Shown here: one piece after another, positions 1 to 11,195 of the stretch
Position numbering within the stretch: the stretch's first letter is position 1
Layout: every line of letters starts with the position of its first letter
Notes under the pieces: generated by a model
Told to the model about the DNA's origin: nothing
Database searches by the model: none
Seen by the model: only the letters and a program-made list of their open reading frames with translations
NCBI GenBank assembly: GCA_009733775.1
Contig: WOGZ01000326.1
Span: forward strand, 1 to 36,822
Direction: 5' to 3'
DNA length: 36,822 nucleotides
Source of the DNA: Alectoria sarmentosa
Lineage: Eukaryota > Ascomycota > Lecanoromycetes > Lecanorales > Parmeliaceae
Translations under genes and position numbers: made by a program

Positions 1-391
1 TCTGAAATTTGAAAATCAAAAAAGTTTTGTCGTTTGATTTTTGAAGTTGCGAAAATTTTAAATCAATTTTATAAGGTTGAATGTAAATTCTTATCCGAGG
101 GCATTATTCGGGGGCATCTTGAATCATATAAATGAGGCACATCCAAAATTTAAAATTTTTTGGATCAAAATTTAAGAATTTGGTGGAAAATTTGAAAAAT
201 GTGATGGTTTTTGGTTTTGTCCTAATTGTAGCCGTCGTCCGCCGTAGCATCGTCCTCCACAAATGTAAACAACTAACTAACATATTTTTATCTATCCTAG
301 TAATTTTACTCTTGAGAGTGTAACGCCATTGCCATGTCTCCTCGGGGTATAATGCGTGCGCCGTCAATGCAATCGCGAAATCCAAGGCGAG
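1..391. other. Intergenic, AT-leaning sequence downstream of REV3
   Basis: No supported gene. The stretch is rich in A/T with short imperfect repeats of AAATTT type and becomes GC-normal at about 230. The short open frames on both strands have no recognisable motif. It lies 3' of REV3, so part of it is probably the REV3 3' UTR and terminator, but no clear poly(A) signal was identified. Confidence 0.5.
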
Positions 392-3300
392 TTACCAATC
401 CAAATCGCCAGCCTCAAGTTCTTTTAAGATCCCCACGACCGGTTCCGCCATAATTTTTGAATTTCGCAGACCTGCTGTATGCCTTGTCCGGGTATAAAAA
501 ACGGGACAATCCTTGCTGTCACATTTCACCTCCTCGCCCCAAGCCAAACTCGCACAAGACCGACACAAGTTCTCTAGATTGACAGCCTTCCTCTCGGCTT
601 TGTTGAGCCGCAACTGCAGTGTCATAAGAGAGCGGTCGGTATGTTGCATGCACCTCGCGCAGATCGCCATTTCTTCTTCGAGCTTCTCATGACAGACGAT
701 ACAGGTGGAAGGCTTCATATAAGACTCTAATGTTTTCTTCGATACGATCAATTCCTTCCCTCCCGTCAATGCCCCTGCTTCTATGCGGCGCGCTCTCTGG
801 AATTTGGGCATTTCGTCATACCACTGTCGTACATTTGCTCCAACGAGGCTGAAGATACGTTCAAGTGGTGGGATAAGATTCTTCGAGACGTAGTATTCTG
901 CGTCCAGCTCATTGTTATCGTTGCGCAATAGCACATCCGGAGCCACGCATCGATCGATGAGCCTAGCCCCTGGAGCTCCAGTAATCACGACGTAGGGAAC
1001 ACGCTCTCCGTATTGCGGTTCCGCACGAGGGTCCTCTAGCATCCTTTTTGTGCTAATGAGTGCTCCAGGAGGCGGCAGACCCTTATCGCTGTACGTACCA
1101 AGCTTGACCTCTTTCGCGAAGCAAAAGTCCTGTATGGACACTTTTCCTTTCATGATCTTCATGCACTGTCGCTGGAAGTAGCTTTTGACCTGGCTTAGAT
1201 CCGCCGTACGGAACAGTATCTTCAAAGCTTTCTCTTCGATCTTCTGCTCGGCTGGTGTTCCGTCACGGCGCACGGTCTCAATACCCTTAGCATCAAAGTC
1301 CGGCACCATTTGATCCTTGCTCTCGTATTTGAAGCCTACGTAGCGCTTCTTTGCCAGTAGCACGCATGGGAAATACACCTTTTCGAACTTCAATTTGACC
1401 GGTCTGGGATTCATGTCCGTGATGGTCTTGGCGATCTCTTCACCGATATCAAATGCCTCGTCTTTCGTGCGACCCTTGAGGTAGACGAAGAGACTGTCAG
1501 TGTCACCATACACTACCTCGGCTCTCCACCTCTCCACCGAGTGTATTAATGCAATGGCCTTCTCTAACGTCTCACGACCTGTCTGGACAATGCTGTCAGC
1601 AATCTCGGAGCATGGCATGCGCCCGGAGAAGGAGGCAGAGGTGTAACCATAAGTCACATTGGCAATGAGCTTCAATGCGAGCTGTCTGTTGTTGAGTAGC
1701 CTCTGCAGAGTCTTGTCATCCCTATCGACCTTCATCCCGCTTTTGACCATTACTCGAGTCTCCAGGATCTCGCCCAGCATCTTTGCGAGAAGAGACTTGC
1801 GAATATCTGGTTTGGCGTACATAATACCGTTTGGCGCAATATTGATTTGGTCCTTGAAAAGCTCCAGGAGCCTCGGTTCTCTGCGATAGTCCGTGAAACC
1901 CATCTTGTTCTGACCACGCCAGCTGACCACCCTTCCTAGGAACGTGGAGTAGCAGTAATTGTATGCAATCATTACACTTGGGTACAGAGATTGAAAGTCG
2001 AGCACGAGCAGTGGGCTGTTGTAAAAGGCGCTTTGAGGCTCCATCACCAAAGGCAGACACTCCAAGGCATTCTGCTGGCCAACTTGCTTTCGACTCGGTG
2101 ACGGCAGCAACAGATTCTCTGGCTTGGCTATTCGAAACATGAGCGATTCGACCTTGAATTGAGATCCTCGCGAGAACACCGAAAAGAAATCGACTCCCAG
2201 CAACCGCGCTTGCTCACTTGTCCTAGGAATAAGCTCATTCTGTTCTAAAATCTCTAGGTCCAGCTGGACACGGGAGACATAGTAATTCACAACTTTAGCC
2301 AGGTTTTTTGGTTTGCCGCTCTTGTACCAGGATGTCATGTCTTGAAAAGAATAGTGCGGTATACGACGATGACAGAGCTGAAAAACGACGTTCTCCATCG
2401 TATACTGCAGCAGGTTCAGCTCTCCTCTCATGGCGCGCCAGATATTGATCATGTGTCTCCCTGTGACTCTGATGGTGGAAGTGTGATTGAAACCCCAGCG
2501 ATCGTCCTCTTTGCCAAATCGACCATGGGAATGGGATTTCATTCTTGAAAATTCGTCGCACAGGTTGTAGTCGTATTTGCATCGAGCTCGTTCTATGATA
2601 TACCCCCAGGACCCACCGTGCACCTCGTAACCGGTTAGGATGTCAGGATCATGGCCACGAACAATATCGACCATGTGGTTGATTAAATCAAGCTCAGAGA
2701 TCTCCTCCTCCACTTTCACGCTAGTGTGCTGGGAGATTCTATGGGCTAATCCTCCATTATCCGACAGGACCAAGACTCCGACATGTGTCCCTTCATTGAT
2801 GCCGTTGACTTCCAGATCCTCTTCGTCGGACTGGAGGCACCAGAAAACGCATCCAATTTCATCCTGCTCGGGGTTAGGCACCAGATTTCCACGGGTGTTG
2901 ACGTGGATCTCAAGACTCATGACACTCATGTACTGAGTCTCGTGTTGTACACTGGTCGATTTCTGCTTTTGCGAGTATTTGAACCCGTGCTTGTTCTTTT
3001 GAGTGGCACTGTCAATCTGCGAGATATTTTTCTTTGGCAATGGGATCCCGTCATCGACAGTTGCTTTCTCCAAAGACTCTGATATTTCCCCGCTCTGCTC
3101 ATCTAGCCAAGCTTGAACTTCCTGTCTTATGGGAGGCATTTCTTCTATTTCCCAGGTTGGGAGTCCACATGCCATTCTTCGTCTTCGAGATGGTCTCTCC
3201 TCACTAGTCTTGTCTACGACAACACCGAATTTCTCCCCTCGACTTGCTGGCGACGTTCCTGAAGGATCGAAGTTTGCCAGGAATGGAACCGTTCCACTCC

Positions 3301-5648
3301 CAAGCTTGAACTCCTTTCCCGCGTACTCTCTAGCACGCTCAGGCACATCCTTCTCGTTACTATAGTAAGCGTCCTGATAGATCATTGATGGAAGCCATTC
3401 GTTTCGCATTTCCAGCAAAATCTCGGAAGGTCGAGGAGGTTCGTGGGCTAGCAACAGTATTCGCTTTCGCAGTCCGATGTCGAACGCTTGGTAAACTCTC
3501 GAGGAGCGTTCGGAGACATGGGAAGACAGTCTCGTTGATAACGTTGATGATCGCGGCGATTCGACCCTTGGGCAACTGGATGCGCTTGAGCTTGGCTCGC
3601 TAGACGGTGGAAAAGACACCGATTTGGTTTTTGATTTTTGCGAGCCTTTGACATCTGAGGTATTGGTTTGACTGAGCTTTTTGATGGTGTACGGGTCATA
3701 CGGATCTTTAACGACAGGAAACGAGAGGGCCTTGTTTCCAGTCACGAAGTTGATTCCTTCCTGCGAAGAAGGCTGCATCTTGCGCTCTCTCAGGCTATTT
3801 CCCCGCAGGTAAGGCATTCCATCAGGCTTTTCTGAGAACAACAACGCCGCCGACTGATCAAGATCAGGCTTGCTCCGCAATTGCGACAAACCTTTCACGG
3901 GAACACCATGGCCTTTTCGACCGCTGTCTTTGGGCGGGTGGCCGGGGAAATCTACGGTTGTAAGGGAGGCGTCCTTGGTGAGCTTATGTCTCTTTTTGTC
4001 ATGTTGGTGTTCTTTTGTCATGTCCTTAAGTCGTTCAGCACTGATGCCGCTTGCAAATTCCAAAGGGACTTCGAAAGCGTCCTCATTGGCATGGTCATAG
4101 GCACCCACATTTCTGATCCCCATCTTCTCAAGTTCAGTAGAGCTTGTAATTTCCTGAAGCTTTGCAAGTGGAGCTGATCTGAGGACCTCCGTGACACTAG
4201 TAGTTGGCACACCCTCTGCAAGCCTTTCTTCATTGTTGTACACTGATTCATTGATGCCTGGGTTCGCGAATTGTTCCATTTCATCAAATGTTCGGTCGCC
4301 TTGCTTCTTTTGCGACGTTTCCAGGTTTCGCGCCAGCTCTTCGTCCGACTCATATGGGAATTCATCTTCCTCAAAAGAGAGAAGCAGGCTTTCGTCTACT
4401 TCTGGGATATCGACAGCTGCCTCCTGTATTTCATCTGCAGCAGCTTGGGATGCCAGCCGAGAAATTATCACGCGAGCAAGGTTCTCTGGGAAAAGGTCTT
4501 CTACGCTCTCCAGTGATGTGTTCACCTGTTTTTCAAGACTTTGGTTTTCAACGAATCCATCAAACCCGACTTTCCTGCCATCACTTTTCTGCCTTTCGTC
4601 TTGCATGATGAATTTAATTTCCTCCATATACTCCTTCTCATGGATCCATCCGCCTGCCTGGGTGTTTCTCGGATCCGCTGAAACAGGGACCAATACTTCC
4701 GGCGGAAAAGGGCTGCTTCCTGGACTCGACTCCCCCATCCTGGCTTTTCTCCTCCTTGTCTCATCACGCCAGAGGCCTGCCATACTTTGGACCAATTTTT
4801 CGTCTGTTGCAATGGGCTTTTTGAACTCAATAAAGTCATGGTGTATGGGCCGTGACTTGACGTCAAACCGGTTGAGAATGTGCTGTACACAGACATCAAC
4901 CTCAATCGAGCAATGGCTTTGCCGGGGTATTATCTTGTTGTCGGAGATTAAAAAAGGAGGAATTGTCCGGTTATGCCACTGGTGGGTAGTGCTGTTTAAG
5001 TCTAAATGGTCTGGCACTGGGCTGCGAAACTTGACTTGGCTGCAGTCTATGTACGCACATCCGTAAAGGTTGTAGTCACACATCCATTGTAATAGGTACT
5101 GAATGTGGCTTTCGTACGGCTGGATCACTCTCTTCATAATCGTGCCTTGCCGCAAAAGGTCTGCCAGGCGAGTCATGTGAAGTGGATTCAGCATGTAGAT
5201 TTTGAGAAAGAATTTGTAGCCCACGTTGTAACCGTAGAAGGGAACACCCTTAACGAGAGTGATGTGCCCAACAAAAGCGATTTTTCCCTCGTACATGTTG
5301 CGGCGGTAGCTGACTGCAAGTGCATGGTCGATGGACAAATTGAGTTGACGGGTGTAGGTGGCGACTGCAGGTCAGTCAGAACCATCCCGAAGCGGATCAG
5401 GGGCGGGCCTCACCATCCTCTGGTATCAGGCTCCCATCGTATCCGACGTATAGGTACGGCAACGCGCCATGAACGTGGGCGCATACCTTTTGTCCTGTTT
5501 CAGTGGCGCCAAAAAGTCTAATGACAGGGATCCTGGGCACGGCCCTCTGCTGGTTGGAGCCATGAATCCCGGGAAGGTGGGGATCGAATTCAGTAGGATT
5601 TGCTTGATAGTGGTCGACGCAGTTTAATCTGACGCGAAAGAGGTCCAT
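392..5648 (-). CDS. REV3: DNA polymerase zeta catalytic subunit Rev3
   Basis: Catalytic B-family polymerase of translesion synthesis, working with Rev7 and Pol31/Pol32-type subunits to extend from damaged primer ends in the nucleus. Two exons are inferred: 5648-5414 and 5364-392, with a 49-nt intron (GTGAGG donor, CTGAC branch site, CTGCAG acceptor). Splicing joins ..SLIPEDV to ATYTRQLNLSIDHALA, the usual N-terminal Rev3 block. The product is 1,735 aa, normal for fungal Rev3. Visible motifs: DFQSLYPS near residue 1200 (motif A), KLIANVTYGY near 1313 (motif B), YGDTDS near 1363 (motif C, both catalytic Asp present). The C-terminus has two cysteine clusters: CIVC..CARC from 1633 and CRSC..CDSKDC from 1679, the latter the family's 4Fe-4S/accessory-subunit site. 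The middle (about 250-900) is low-complexity, as in relatives. The gene looks intact. Confidence 0.96.
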
Positions 5649-5732
5649 TGGATATGTCGAGTGGGGAGCTCATAGAGCGATGACATTTCAACCCGTTTCC
5701 CGAATTTCTAAACTCATCGATTACCCGACATT

Positions 5733-5999
5733 ATGGCCGCATCCACAGGCAAACCCATCGTCTTCACCAATGGCTCAAGAAAAGCAGGCCGCCACGGCTT
5801 AGGATTCCAAGTTTTCAACGCTTCGAACACGATTCATTCGTTAAAAGGTGCCGACAGCGTAGCATTCGAGAGACACGGAGCCTATACGTCTATTACAAGG
5901 GAGATGGGTAAGTACGAGGGACCCTTTAGCAATCGAAAAGCGAGAGAGGTGCTGAAGTTCAAAGAGGAGCATCCATGGCATAAGAATGTCAAAGTGTGA
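5733..5999 (+). pseudogene. Internally deleted NAD-dependent epimerase/dehydratase remnant
   Basis: An 88-codon open frame divergent from REV3, 84 bp from its start. The first residues (GKPIVFTNGSRKAGRH) match the glycine-rich start of fungal NAD(P)-dependent epimerase/dehydratase proteins. The rest (QVFNASN, then ITREMGKYEGPFSNRKAREV and LKFKEEHPWHKNV) resembles the C-terminal end of the same family. The roughly 200 residues between, holding the Rossmann core and the YxxxK catalytic pair, are absent, and the two ends are fused in frame without an intron at about 5788. I infer an internal deletion. It could not bind cofactor or catalyse as a normal family member. It could also be a small expressed protein, since the frame remains open. 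The family match is from memory. Confidence 0.55.
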
Positions 6000-6151
6000 A
6001 TCTGTATGGAGGTGGTCGATTGAAAGTCAGGATACTACTACGAGTAGTTTCAGTTTGCCTCTTCACCAGTCTTTCTTGTGTGTCAGTATTTTTGCTGATC
6101 CGAGCGCACGTTGAGGCAATCATGCGAAAACTTGTTGCAAAGCTCAAAGCA
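6000..6151. other. Spacer between epimerase remnant and transposon element A
   Basis: GC-normal sequence without recognisable features. An open frame starting at 5996 runs into the TIR of element A and has no family resemblance, so it is not called. Confidence 0.4.
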
Positions 6152-6159
6152 TTAAAGAA

Positions 6160-6222
6160 GGGTGGTGATAGGTATACACCACTTTTTGATAGATGTACAC
6201 CACTTTTTGATACATGTACACC
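6160..6222 (+). repeat. Left terminal inverted repeat of element A
   Basis: Unmutated arm pairing with 8969-9031. It contains GGTATACACC followed by two tandem copies of a ~21-bp unit with core CACTTTTTGATA, probably transposase-binding subterminal repeats (inference). Confidence 0.85.
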
Positions 6223-6440
6223 CCCCCCTCGGCTAGGTAGATATAGATTAATCAGACGAGTAAAATTACGAACGCCAAAATCTCGAGAGTAAACTCTCGA
6301 CGCAACTCACATTTGCAGCGATTATCTATCAATTTGGATGAATTCATCGATGTGCTTTCCACTCCGCCGCGCAGTTTATTTCAATAAATCAATCTATCTC
6401 GATTTATTATTCGCTGTCGCTGTCGCTGTTATTATCGCAT

Positions 6441-6988
6441 TATCATTGCGATCAAATAATCATTGCAGCCGTGCAGTCAAACAGTCAGATAATCATTGCA
6501 GCCGTGTAATCAGGTAATCAAATAATCAGATAATCATTGCAGCCGTCGCAGTCGAGTAGTCACTGCAACCATGCAACCAAATAGCCAGATAGTCACTGCA
6601 GTCGTACAGTCAGGTAGTCAGGTAATCAGATAGCCATTGCAGCTATTGCAGTCCACTGTAGCCGTGTCATCATTGCAGCCTTGCAATCAAATAATCAGGT
6701 AGTTAGATAATCAGGTAGTCAGGTAGTCAGGTAGTCAGGTAGTCAGGTAATCAGGTAGTCAGGTAACCACTGCAATTATTGCAATCCACTGTAGCCGTGT
6801 CGTCACTGCAACCTTGCAGTCAGGTAGCCAGGTAGTCAGGTAATCAGGTAGTCAGGTAGTCAGGTAGCCGAGTAGCCAGGTAGTCAGGCAGTCAGGTAGT
6901 CAGGTAGCCACTGCAGCTATTGCAGTTCATTGTAACCGTGTCGCCAGCAGCCTTGCAATCAGATAACCAAGTAGCCAGGTAATCAGGT
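6441..6988 (+). repeat. 8-bp minisatellite (CAGGTAGT) with a ~133-141 bp higher-order unit
   Basis: Dense runs of the octamer CAGGTAGT and variants (CAGGTAAT, CAGATAAT, CAGGTAGC), most regular at about 6700-6763 and 6819-6906. They are punctuated by a longer conserved block containing CACTGCAGCTATTGCAGT followed by CACTGTAGCCGTGTC. That block starts near 6633, 6766 and 6907, so the higher-order period is 133 then 141 bp and differs by exactly one octamer. Upstream (6451-6600) degenerate copies of the block occur without long octamer runs. No open frame is maintained. The array lies inside element A and was the landing site of the nested LTR element. Confidence 0.85.
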
Positions 6989-7130
6989 TGTTAAGGGATA
7001 GCTGTGGCTATGGTGTGGTTTAATGATTATTGTATGTGTATCTAGGATACAGGTGATCTGCAATGGAAGAAAATTCTGCAATGTTAAGACGTTAAGCCTA
7101 ATCGAAAACCTGATGAAGGAATCCGTAACA
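6989..7130. repeat. Left LTR (142 bp), largely unmutated
   Basis: Begins TGTTAAGGGATAG and ends CCGTAACA. It is the near-ancestral partner of 8708-8849 and contains three CpG sites, all conserved in the mutated partner. Confidence 0.82.
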
Positions 7131-8707
7131 AATACCCACAAAAAACGAAAATGACGACGTCCTCGTCGTCGATAATCATCACATAAATCAAGCAATCAAT
7201 CATGATCGACGATGATATGCACCTATGGTTAATGAGGGTGCGTGTTCTGAATCGATATGGTGTTATAATTGTTGAATGATAAGTTTTTGAGTAAATTCGA
7301 GGTTATGTGAAAAAGAAAACCTTAATATGACTTTTAAAAAACATCGAATAAATTTAATTCGTTCAAAAACGCAATGTTCGAGGTTTCGTTGAATCGCATG
7401 TTGATTTCATAAAGTTAATTTTATAAATCCTGATTAATTTTCTTCTCGTATTCGTTATAATCGCCTTTAACGAGATATATATAATCTTTGCGATCCTCGA
7501 ATGTCACATATCGATTTTGTTGTTGCGAGACGCCTTTTTGTTCATTTATATAACGAATTGATGCGAGATCGTGAAAAATAGATTTACTTTATCATAAGCG
7601 CTATTGTTGCGATTGTGATTGTCTCTGCGTTAATTTCAATCAAATAAATGTTTTATTATTCATTTGTTTAAGGAATTGATTGATCGTGATATGTGATTAA
7701 GGCTTTAATATGTCGCGACGTAGTGATATAATTAGTTGATTTCATATTATGATTAATTGATTGTATATAAAATGCAATTCGGTTAATTTGATTAAATATA
7801 GCATTTATTGAATGAAAGCTCGAGAAAAGGTAAACTTTATATCGTTAAATAAGTACGTTTGTTTTATTAATTGCGACAGCGTCATTAATGTTTTCGTTTT
7901 GAATTAATCAATTAATGTAATATATCATAAATTCAGATTCATATCTCTTAAGAGATTTCGTTTTAATTCGATTAGTTTTATTGAATATTATATCAAGGCG
8001 AAGTTATAAAAACATGTTGTTATGATCGATTTAACGTTATTTCGAATGATCAAATTCTTTAATTTATTTATAAAAATATAAACGTTACGATAATAAACGT
8101 ATTTGTTTACATTAATAATTGAATTCTATTATCTTTGCTTTTATTGATATTTCGAATCAAAATATCTTATTTACTTTGCTTATAAGATTAAAACGATATA
8201 AAACTATTCAAAGAAAGTGTAAAATGATTACTATTTTTAATAAAACTAAGAAACTTCAATGTTAAAAAAAGAATTATTTTGTTAACGATTTATATTGAAG
8301 TTTCCGAGTTATTGCTCGAGTTTGATATTTACTATAATTAAAATCATAATTATAAAGTTTGTGATTTGTTTTTGTGAGAAGTTTGAAATCAAAGTTATCG
8401 ATATTGAATTGTTATAACCTATAACGCTTATAATAAAAACGACTTCTCCGTTTATCTCTTTGTTATCTGAACTTTTTGATTTTATAGTAGTTTAACGAGA
8501 TTTATTCTTCTTGAAAAATATAACGATTGATTTATTAAAAAAATCGTTTATAAACGATATCGTGTAAAGATTTAAAAGATGAATGAGTAATTAATATAAA
8601 AGCGTATTTGATATTGAGATATATATAAGATTTTATAAAAAATATAAACAATTAATATAAAAACGAAAGCAATAAAACGACAAGCACTTTACGATATTAC
8701 TATCATT

Positions 8708-8849
8708 TATTAAAAGATAATTGTAACTATAATATGGTTTAATGATTATTATATATGTATTTAGAATATAAATGATTTGTAGTGAAAAAAAACTTTACAA
8801 TATTAAGGCGTTAAGCTTAATCGAGAATTTAATAAAGAAATTCGTAATA
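8708..8849. repeat. Right LTR (142 bp), heavily mutated
   Basis: Aligns without gaps to 6989-7130. Most differences are G-to-A or C-to-T in this copy, for example GGCTATGGTGTGG against AACTATAATATGG. ACG, TCG and CCG triplets keep their CG, the last as TCG. Confidence 0.82.
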
Positions 8850-8968
8850 TAGATAATTAAATAATTCAACTTCTAATCGTTGCGAAGGTTTATTTGATTA
8901 CATATTTCACTTTTTTCAAGAATTTCAAAAAGGGTTATGCGTCGGTAAAGGTATACAAAATAGATGAG

Positions 8969-9031
8969 AATATACGTGTATCAAAAAGTGGTGTACATCT
9001 ATCAAAAAGTGATATATATTTATCATTACCC
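8969..9031 (-). repeat. Right terminal inverted repeat of element A
   Basis: Reverse complement of 6160-6222 with mainly C-to-T/G-to-A differences. It ends at CCC, immediately before the octamer TTAAAGAA. Confidence 0.85.
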
Positions 9032-11033
9032 TTAAAGAATCATTTGACGAGAAACAATAGAAGAATAAAAAATAAATGCTTAAATACGATGACTGGTGGA
9101 CGCGAAGATGCCTCGATGCATTATAGAAACATTAAAGTAAGATAGGCAATTATTTAGCGTATACCGCCTCTCTGTTAAATGTATACCCTCATAATTGTTC
9201 GACGTATACTTTTTTAAATCGAGGTAATTGATATCAAAGCGTTAATCAAATAAAATAAACCTTAGACGGAGATAATCGCGGAGATTTTTAATAATAATAA
9301 TGCAATAGCAAGGCAAATTTTCTCAAATCTTTTTTTAATAAAATAACGACATTAAACGATTTCAAATCGTCGAATAATAAGATCTTTTAATTATTTTTTT
9401 ATAATTGCATTTAATTAACTAATAAACTTCTTTAATTATTATTAAAAATACGTTTATTATACTTAAATGTGTATTATTTATTAATTACTTAATAATTTAC
9501 AATTAAAAATAATTAAATATAATTTTATTATCTTTTATATATATTAATATAATCGTAAATTCTTTATCTTTATTTCGTTCTCGTAAAAATTATTATATAA
9601 GTCGTACATTTTTTAATATAACATTTCGTATAATATTTTCTTTTTTATAATAATAATTTTTATAATTTTAAAAAATTTACTAACAATAATTATATTTTCT
9701 TAATCAATTATTTAATTAATCGTAATTATTATCTTTTATCGTCGTTATCGCAATACGTGTTTCAATTTAATTAATTCGCATTTAATAAAGTCTTAAAAAA
9801 ATTATATACGAATACGCTTTTTATTTTTCGCTTTTAAAAATTAATTTAAAGACTTAATAATAACGAGTTTATTAACACGTAAAAATTCGATTATATTATT
9901 ATATTAAATAACGATATTAATATTATCATCTTTATTAAATCGTTAATAAAAATGAATATCTTTAAACTTTAACATTTTAATTATTTTTTATATTCGCTAT
10001 TTTATAACGTACGTATATAATAATTTTATAATAATAATAAAGATTTTAAAATATAATTATATATTATAATTAACAACCTTTAAATATTAAAATAACATTT
10101 ATTCGAAAATAAACGACGAGATTTTGATGTAAAAATTTCGAAAAATAATCTTTTTGAAATTTTTAAAAAAGCGCATTTTGATTTTATTAAGCTTGATTTT
10201 ATACGTATAACGTTTATTTATAAACATTTTATTAATAATCTTATTTATAATCTTTAAATTATTAATAAATTATTTATTTTATTTATTTTTCAATTTCTCA
10301 TTATTTAATTTTTTTTATAAAATCGCGCGATTGTTAAAATATAAGTTTTAATTAATTTAAAAAAGTATAAATTTCTTTTTTCGAACAATCAAATAATCGA
10401 CGATATAATTAATTATAAATAAATATTTATTTAAATAATTCGTTTATAAAACATTTTATTCGTAATCGAATTTCTTTTCGATTTTTACGTATATATTACG
10501 ATTAAAATTCTTTTTAAAAATGTTAAATTTTTCTTAATTATTAAAATATTTATTGTAATTTATAATAATATTATTTATTATATATTGAATATAAAGCATA
10601 TGCGTTGCGTTTAAAATAATAATAATATATATATATATAAATTAATACTTTTTAAACGTTCGTTAATAATACTTTTAAATTAAAAATATCGAATTTATTA
10701 TATAACGCTTTAAATTATTTTATAAATTATATATAATTTAAAATATATTTCGATTTTATAAAGATAAAGCTTATATAAAAAAAATTATTAAAAATTATAA
10801 TTTCGATAATTATAAAAAGAAAAAGTTTATATTTATTTATTTTATATATCGCGTTTAATTTTAGCATCTCATAATTAAACTTCAATTTTTTTTTATAACG
10901 ATTTTCGATAAAAAAATTAAAACTTCATTTTTTATATAATTGCATTTTTAATTATACGTATAAATCAATTTTTTCGATTATGCAATTGTTATATCAAAAT
11001 TCATATCGAAATTATCAATTTAAGCATTTCGTT

Positions 11034-11195
11034 TGTTATGGTTTCATCCTGCCTTCCCAGTACGCGGCCCGATTAGGCCTAGCGCGGCTTGGCATTGCCT
11101 ACATATTCGGCTTCACAGCATGTAAATCTCTTCATAGCTATTATTCCGTGCATATCGGAATATAAGCATTCAGCATCATTTCCGATTCCCTAACA
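11034..11195 (+). repeat. Left LTR of the miniature LTR element
   Basis: Starts TGTTATGGTTTCATCC, contains TAGCGCGGCTTGGCATTGCC, ends CCTAACA. Direct repeat of 11747-11907. Confidence 0.88.

Larger units (their letters stand above)
6989..8849. mobile_element. Small non-autonomous LTR element nested in element A
   Basis: Two 142-bp direct repeats (6989-7130 and 8708-8849), each bounded by TGTTA..TAACA or its mutated form TATTA..TAATA, enclose a 1,577-bp AT-rich interior. The target duplication is CAGGT (6984-6988) on the left and TAGAT (8850-8854) on the right, equal once C-to-T and G-to-A changes are allowed. No gag, reverse transcriptase or integrase motif is visible in the interior, and no clear primer-binding site or polypurine tract, so orientation is open. 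At 1.86 kb it is too short for an autonomous element. The left LTR is almost unmutated and the right one heavily mutated. Confidence 0.8.
6152..9039. mobile_element. Element A: TIR transposon with 8-bp target duplication, non-autonomous
   Basis: The element spans 6160-9031 and is flanked on both sides by the identical octamer TTAAAGAA (6152-6159 and 9032-9039). The ends are inverted repeats of at least 63 bp (6160-6222 and 8969-9031) beginning GGGTGGTGATA. All but one of the differences between the two arms are C-to-T or G-to-A changes in the right arm. Each arm carries tandem subterminal copies of a ~21-bp motif (GTACACCACTTTTTGATA..). Removing the nested LTR element (6989-8849 plus 5-bp duplication) leaves a 1,006-bp element with no transposase. 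An 8-bp target duplication fits hAT-type transposases, though other 8-bp-duplicating families are possible. The interior holds a minisatellite. It lies just downstream of the epimerase remnant. Confidence 0.8.
7250..11033. other. RIP-like mutated AT-rich tract (left block)
   Basis: Composition drops abruptly after about 7250 to very low GC, interrupted only by LTR and TIR remnants. The remaining cytosines are mostly followed by G. The tract crosses the nested LTR element, the right part of element A and the left and central part of element B. No gene is supported; the short open frames (for example 8894-9145) run through repeat sequence. Possible transposase remnants in element B could not be read with confidence. 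Confidence 0.8.

Noticed and set aside
4191..5066. 291-codon open frame on the plus strand inside REV3
   Set aside because: It is exactly antisense to conserved Rev3 coding sequence, is Ser-rich and has no family resemblance; it is a shadow of the real frame.
5996..6292. 98-codon open frame across the left end of element A
   Set aside because: Its second half is TIR sequence (repeated RCTPLFD), so it is a by-product of the repeat and not a gene.
6441..6988. Regular short repeats that could suggest a CRISPR array
   Set aside because: The 8-bp unit is contiguous without unique spacers, and the context is a eukaryotic transposon.
8894..9145. 83-codon open frame on plus
   Set aside because: It runs through the right TIR of element A and mutated flank; no protein resemblance.
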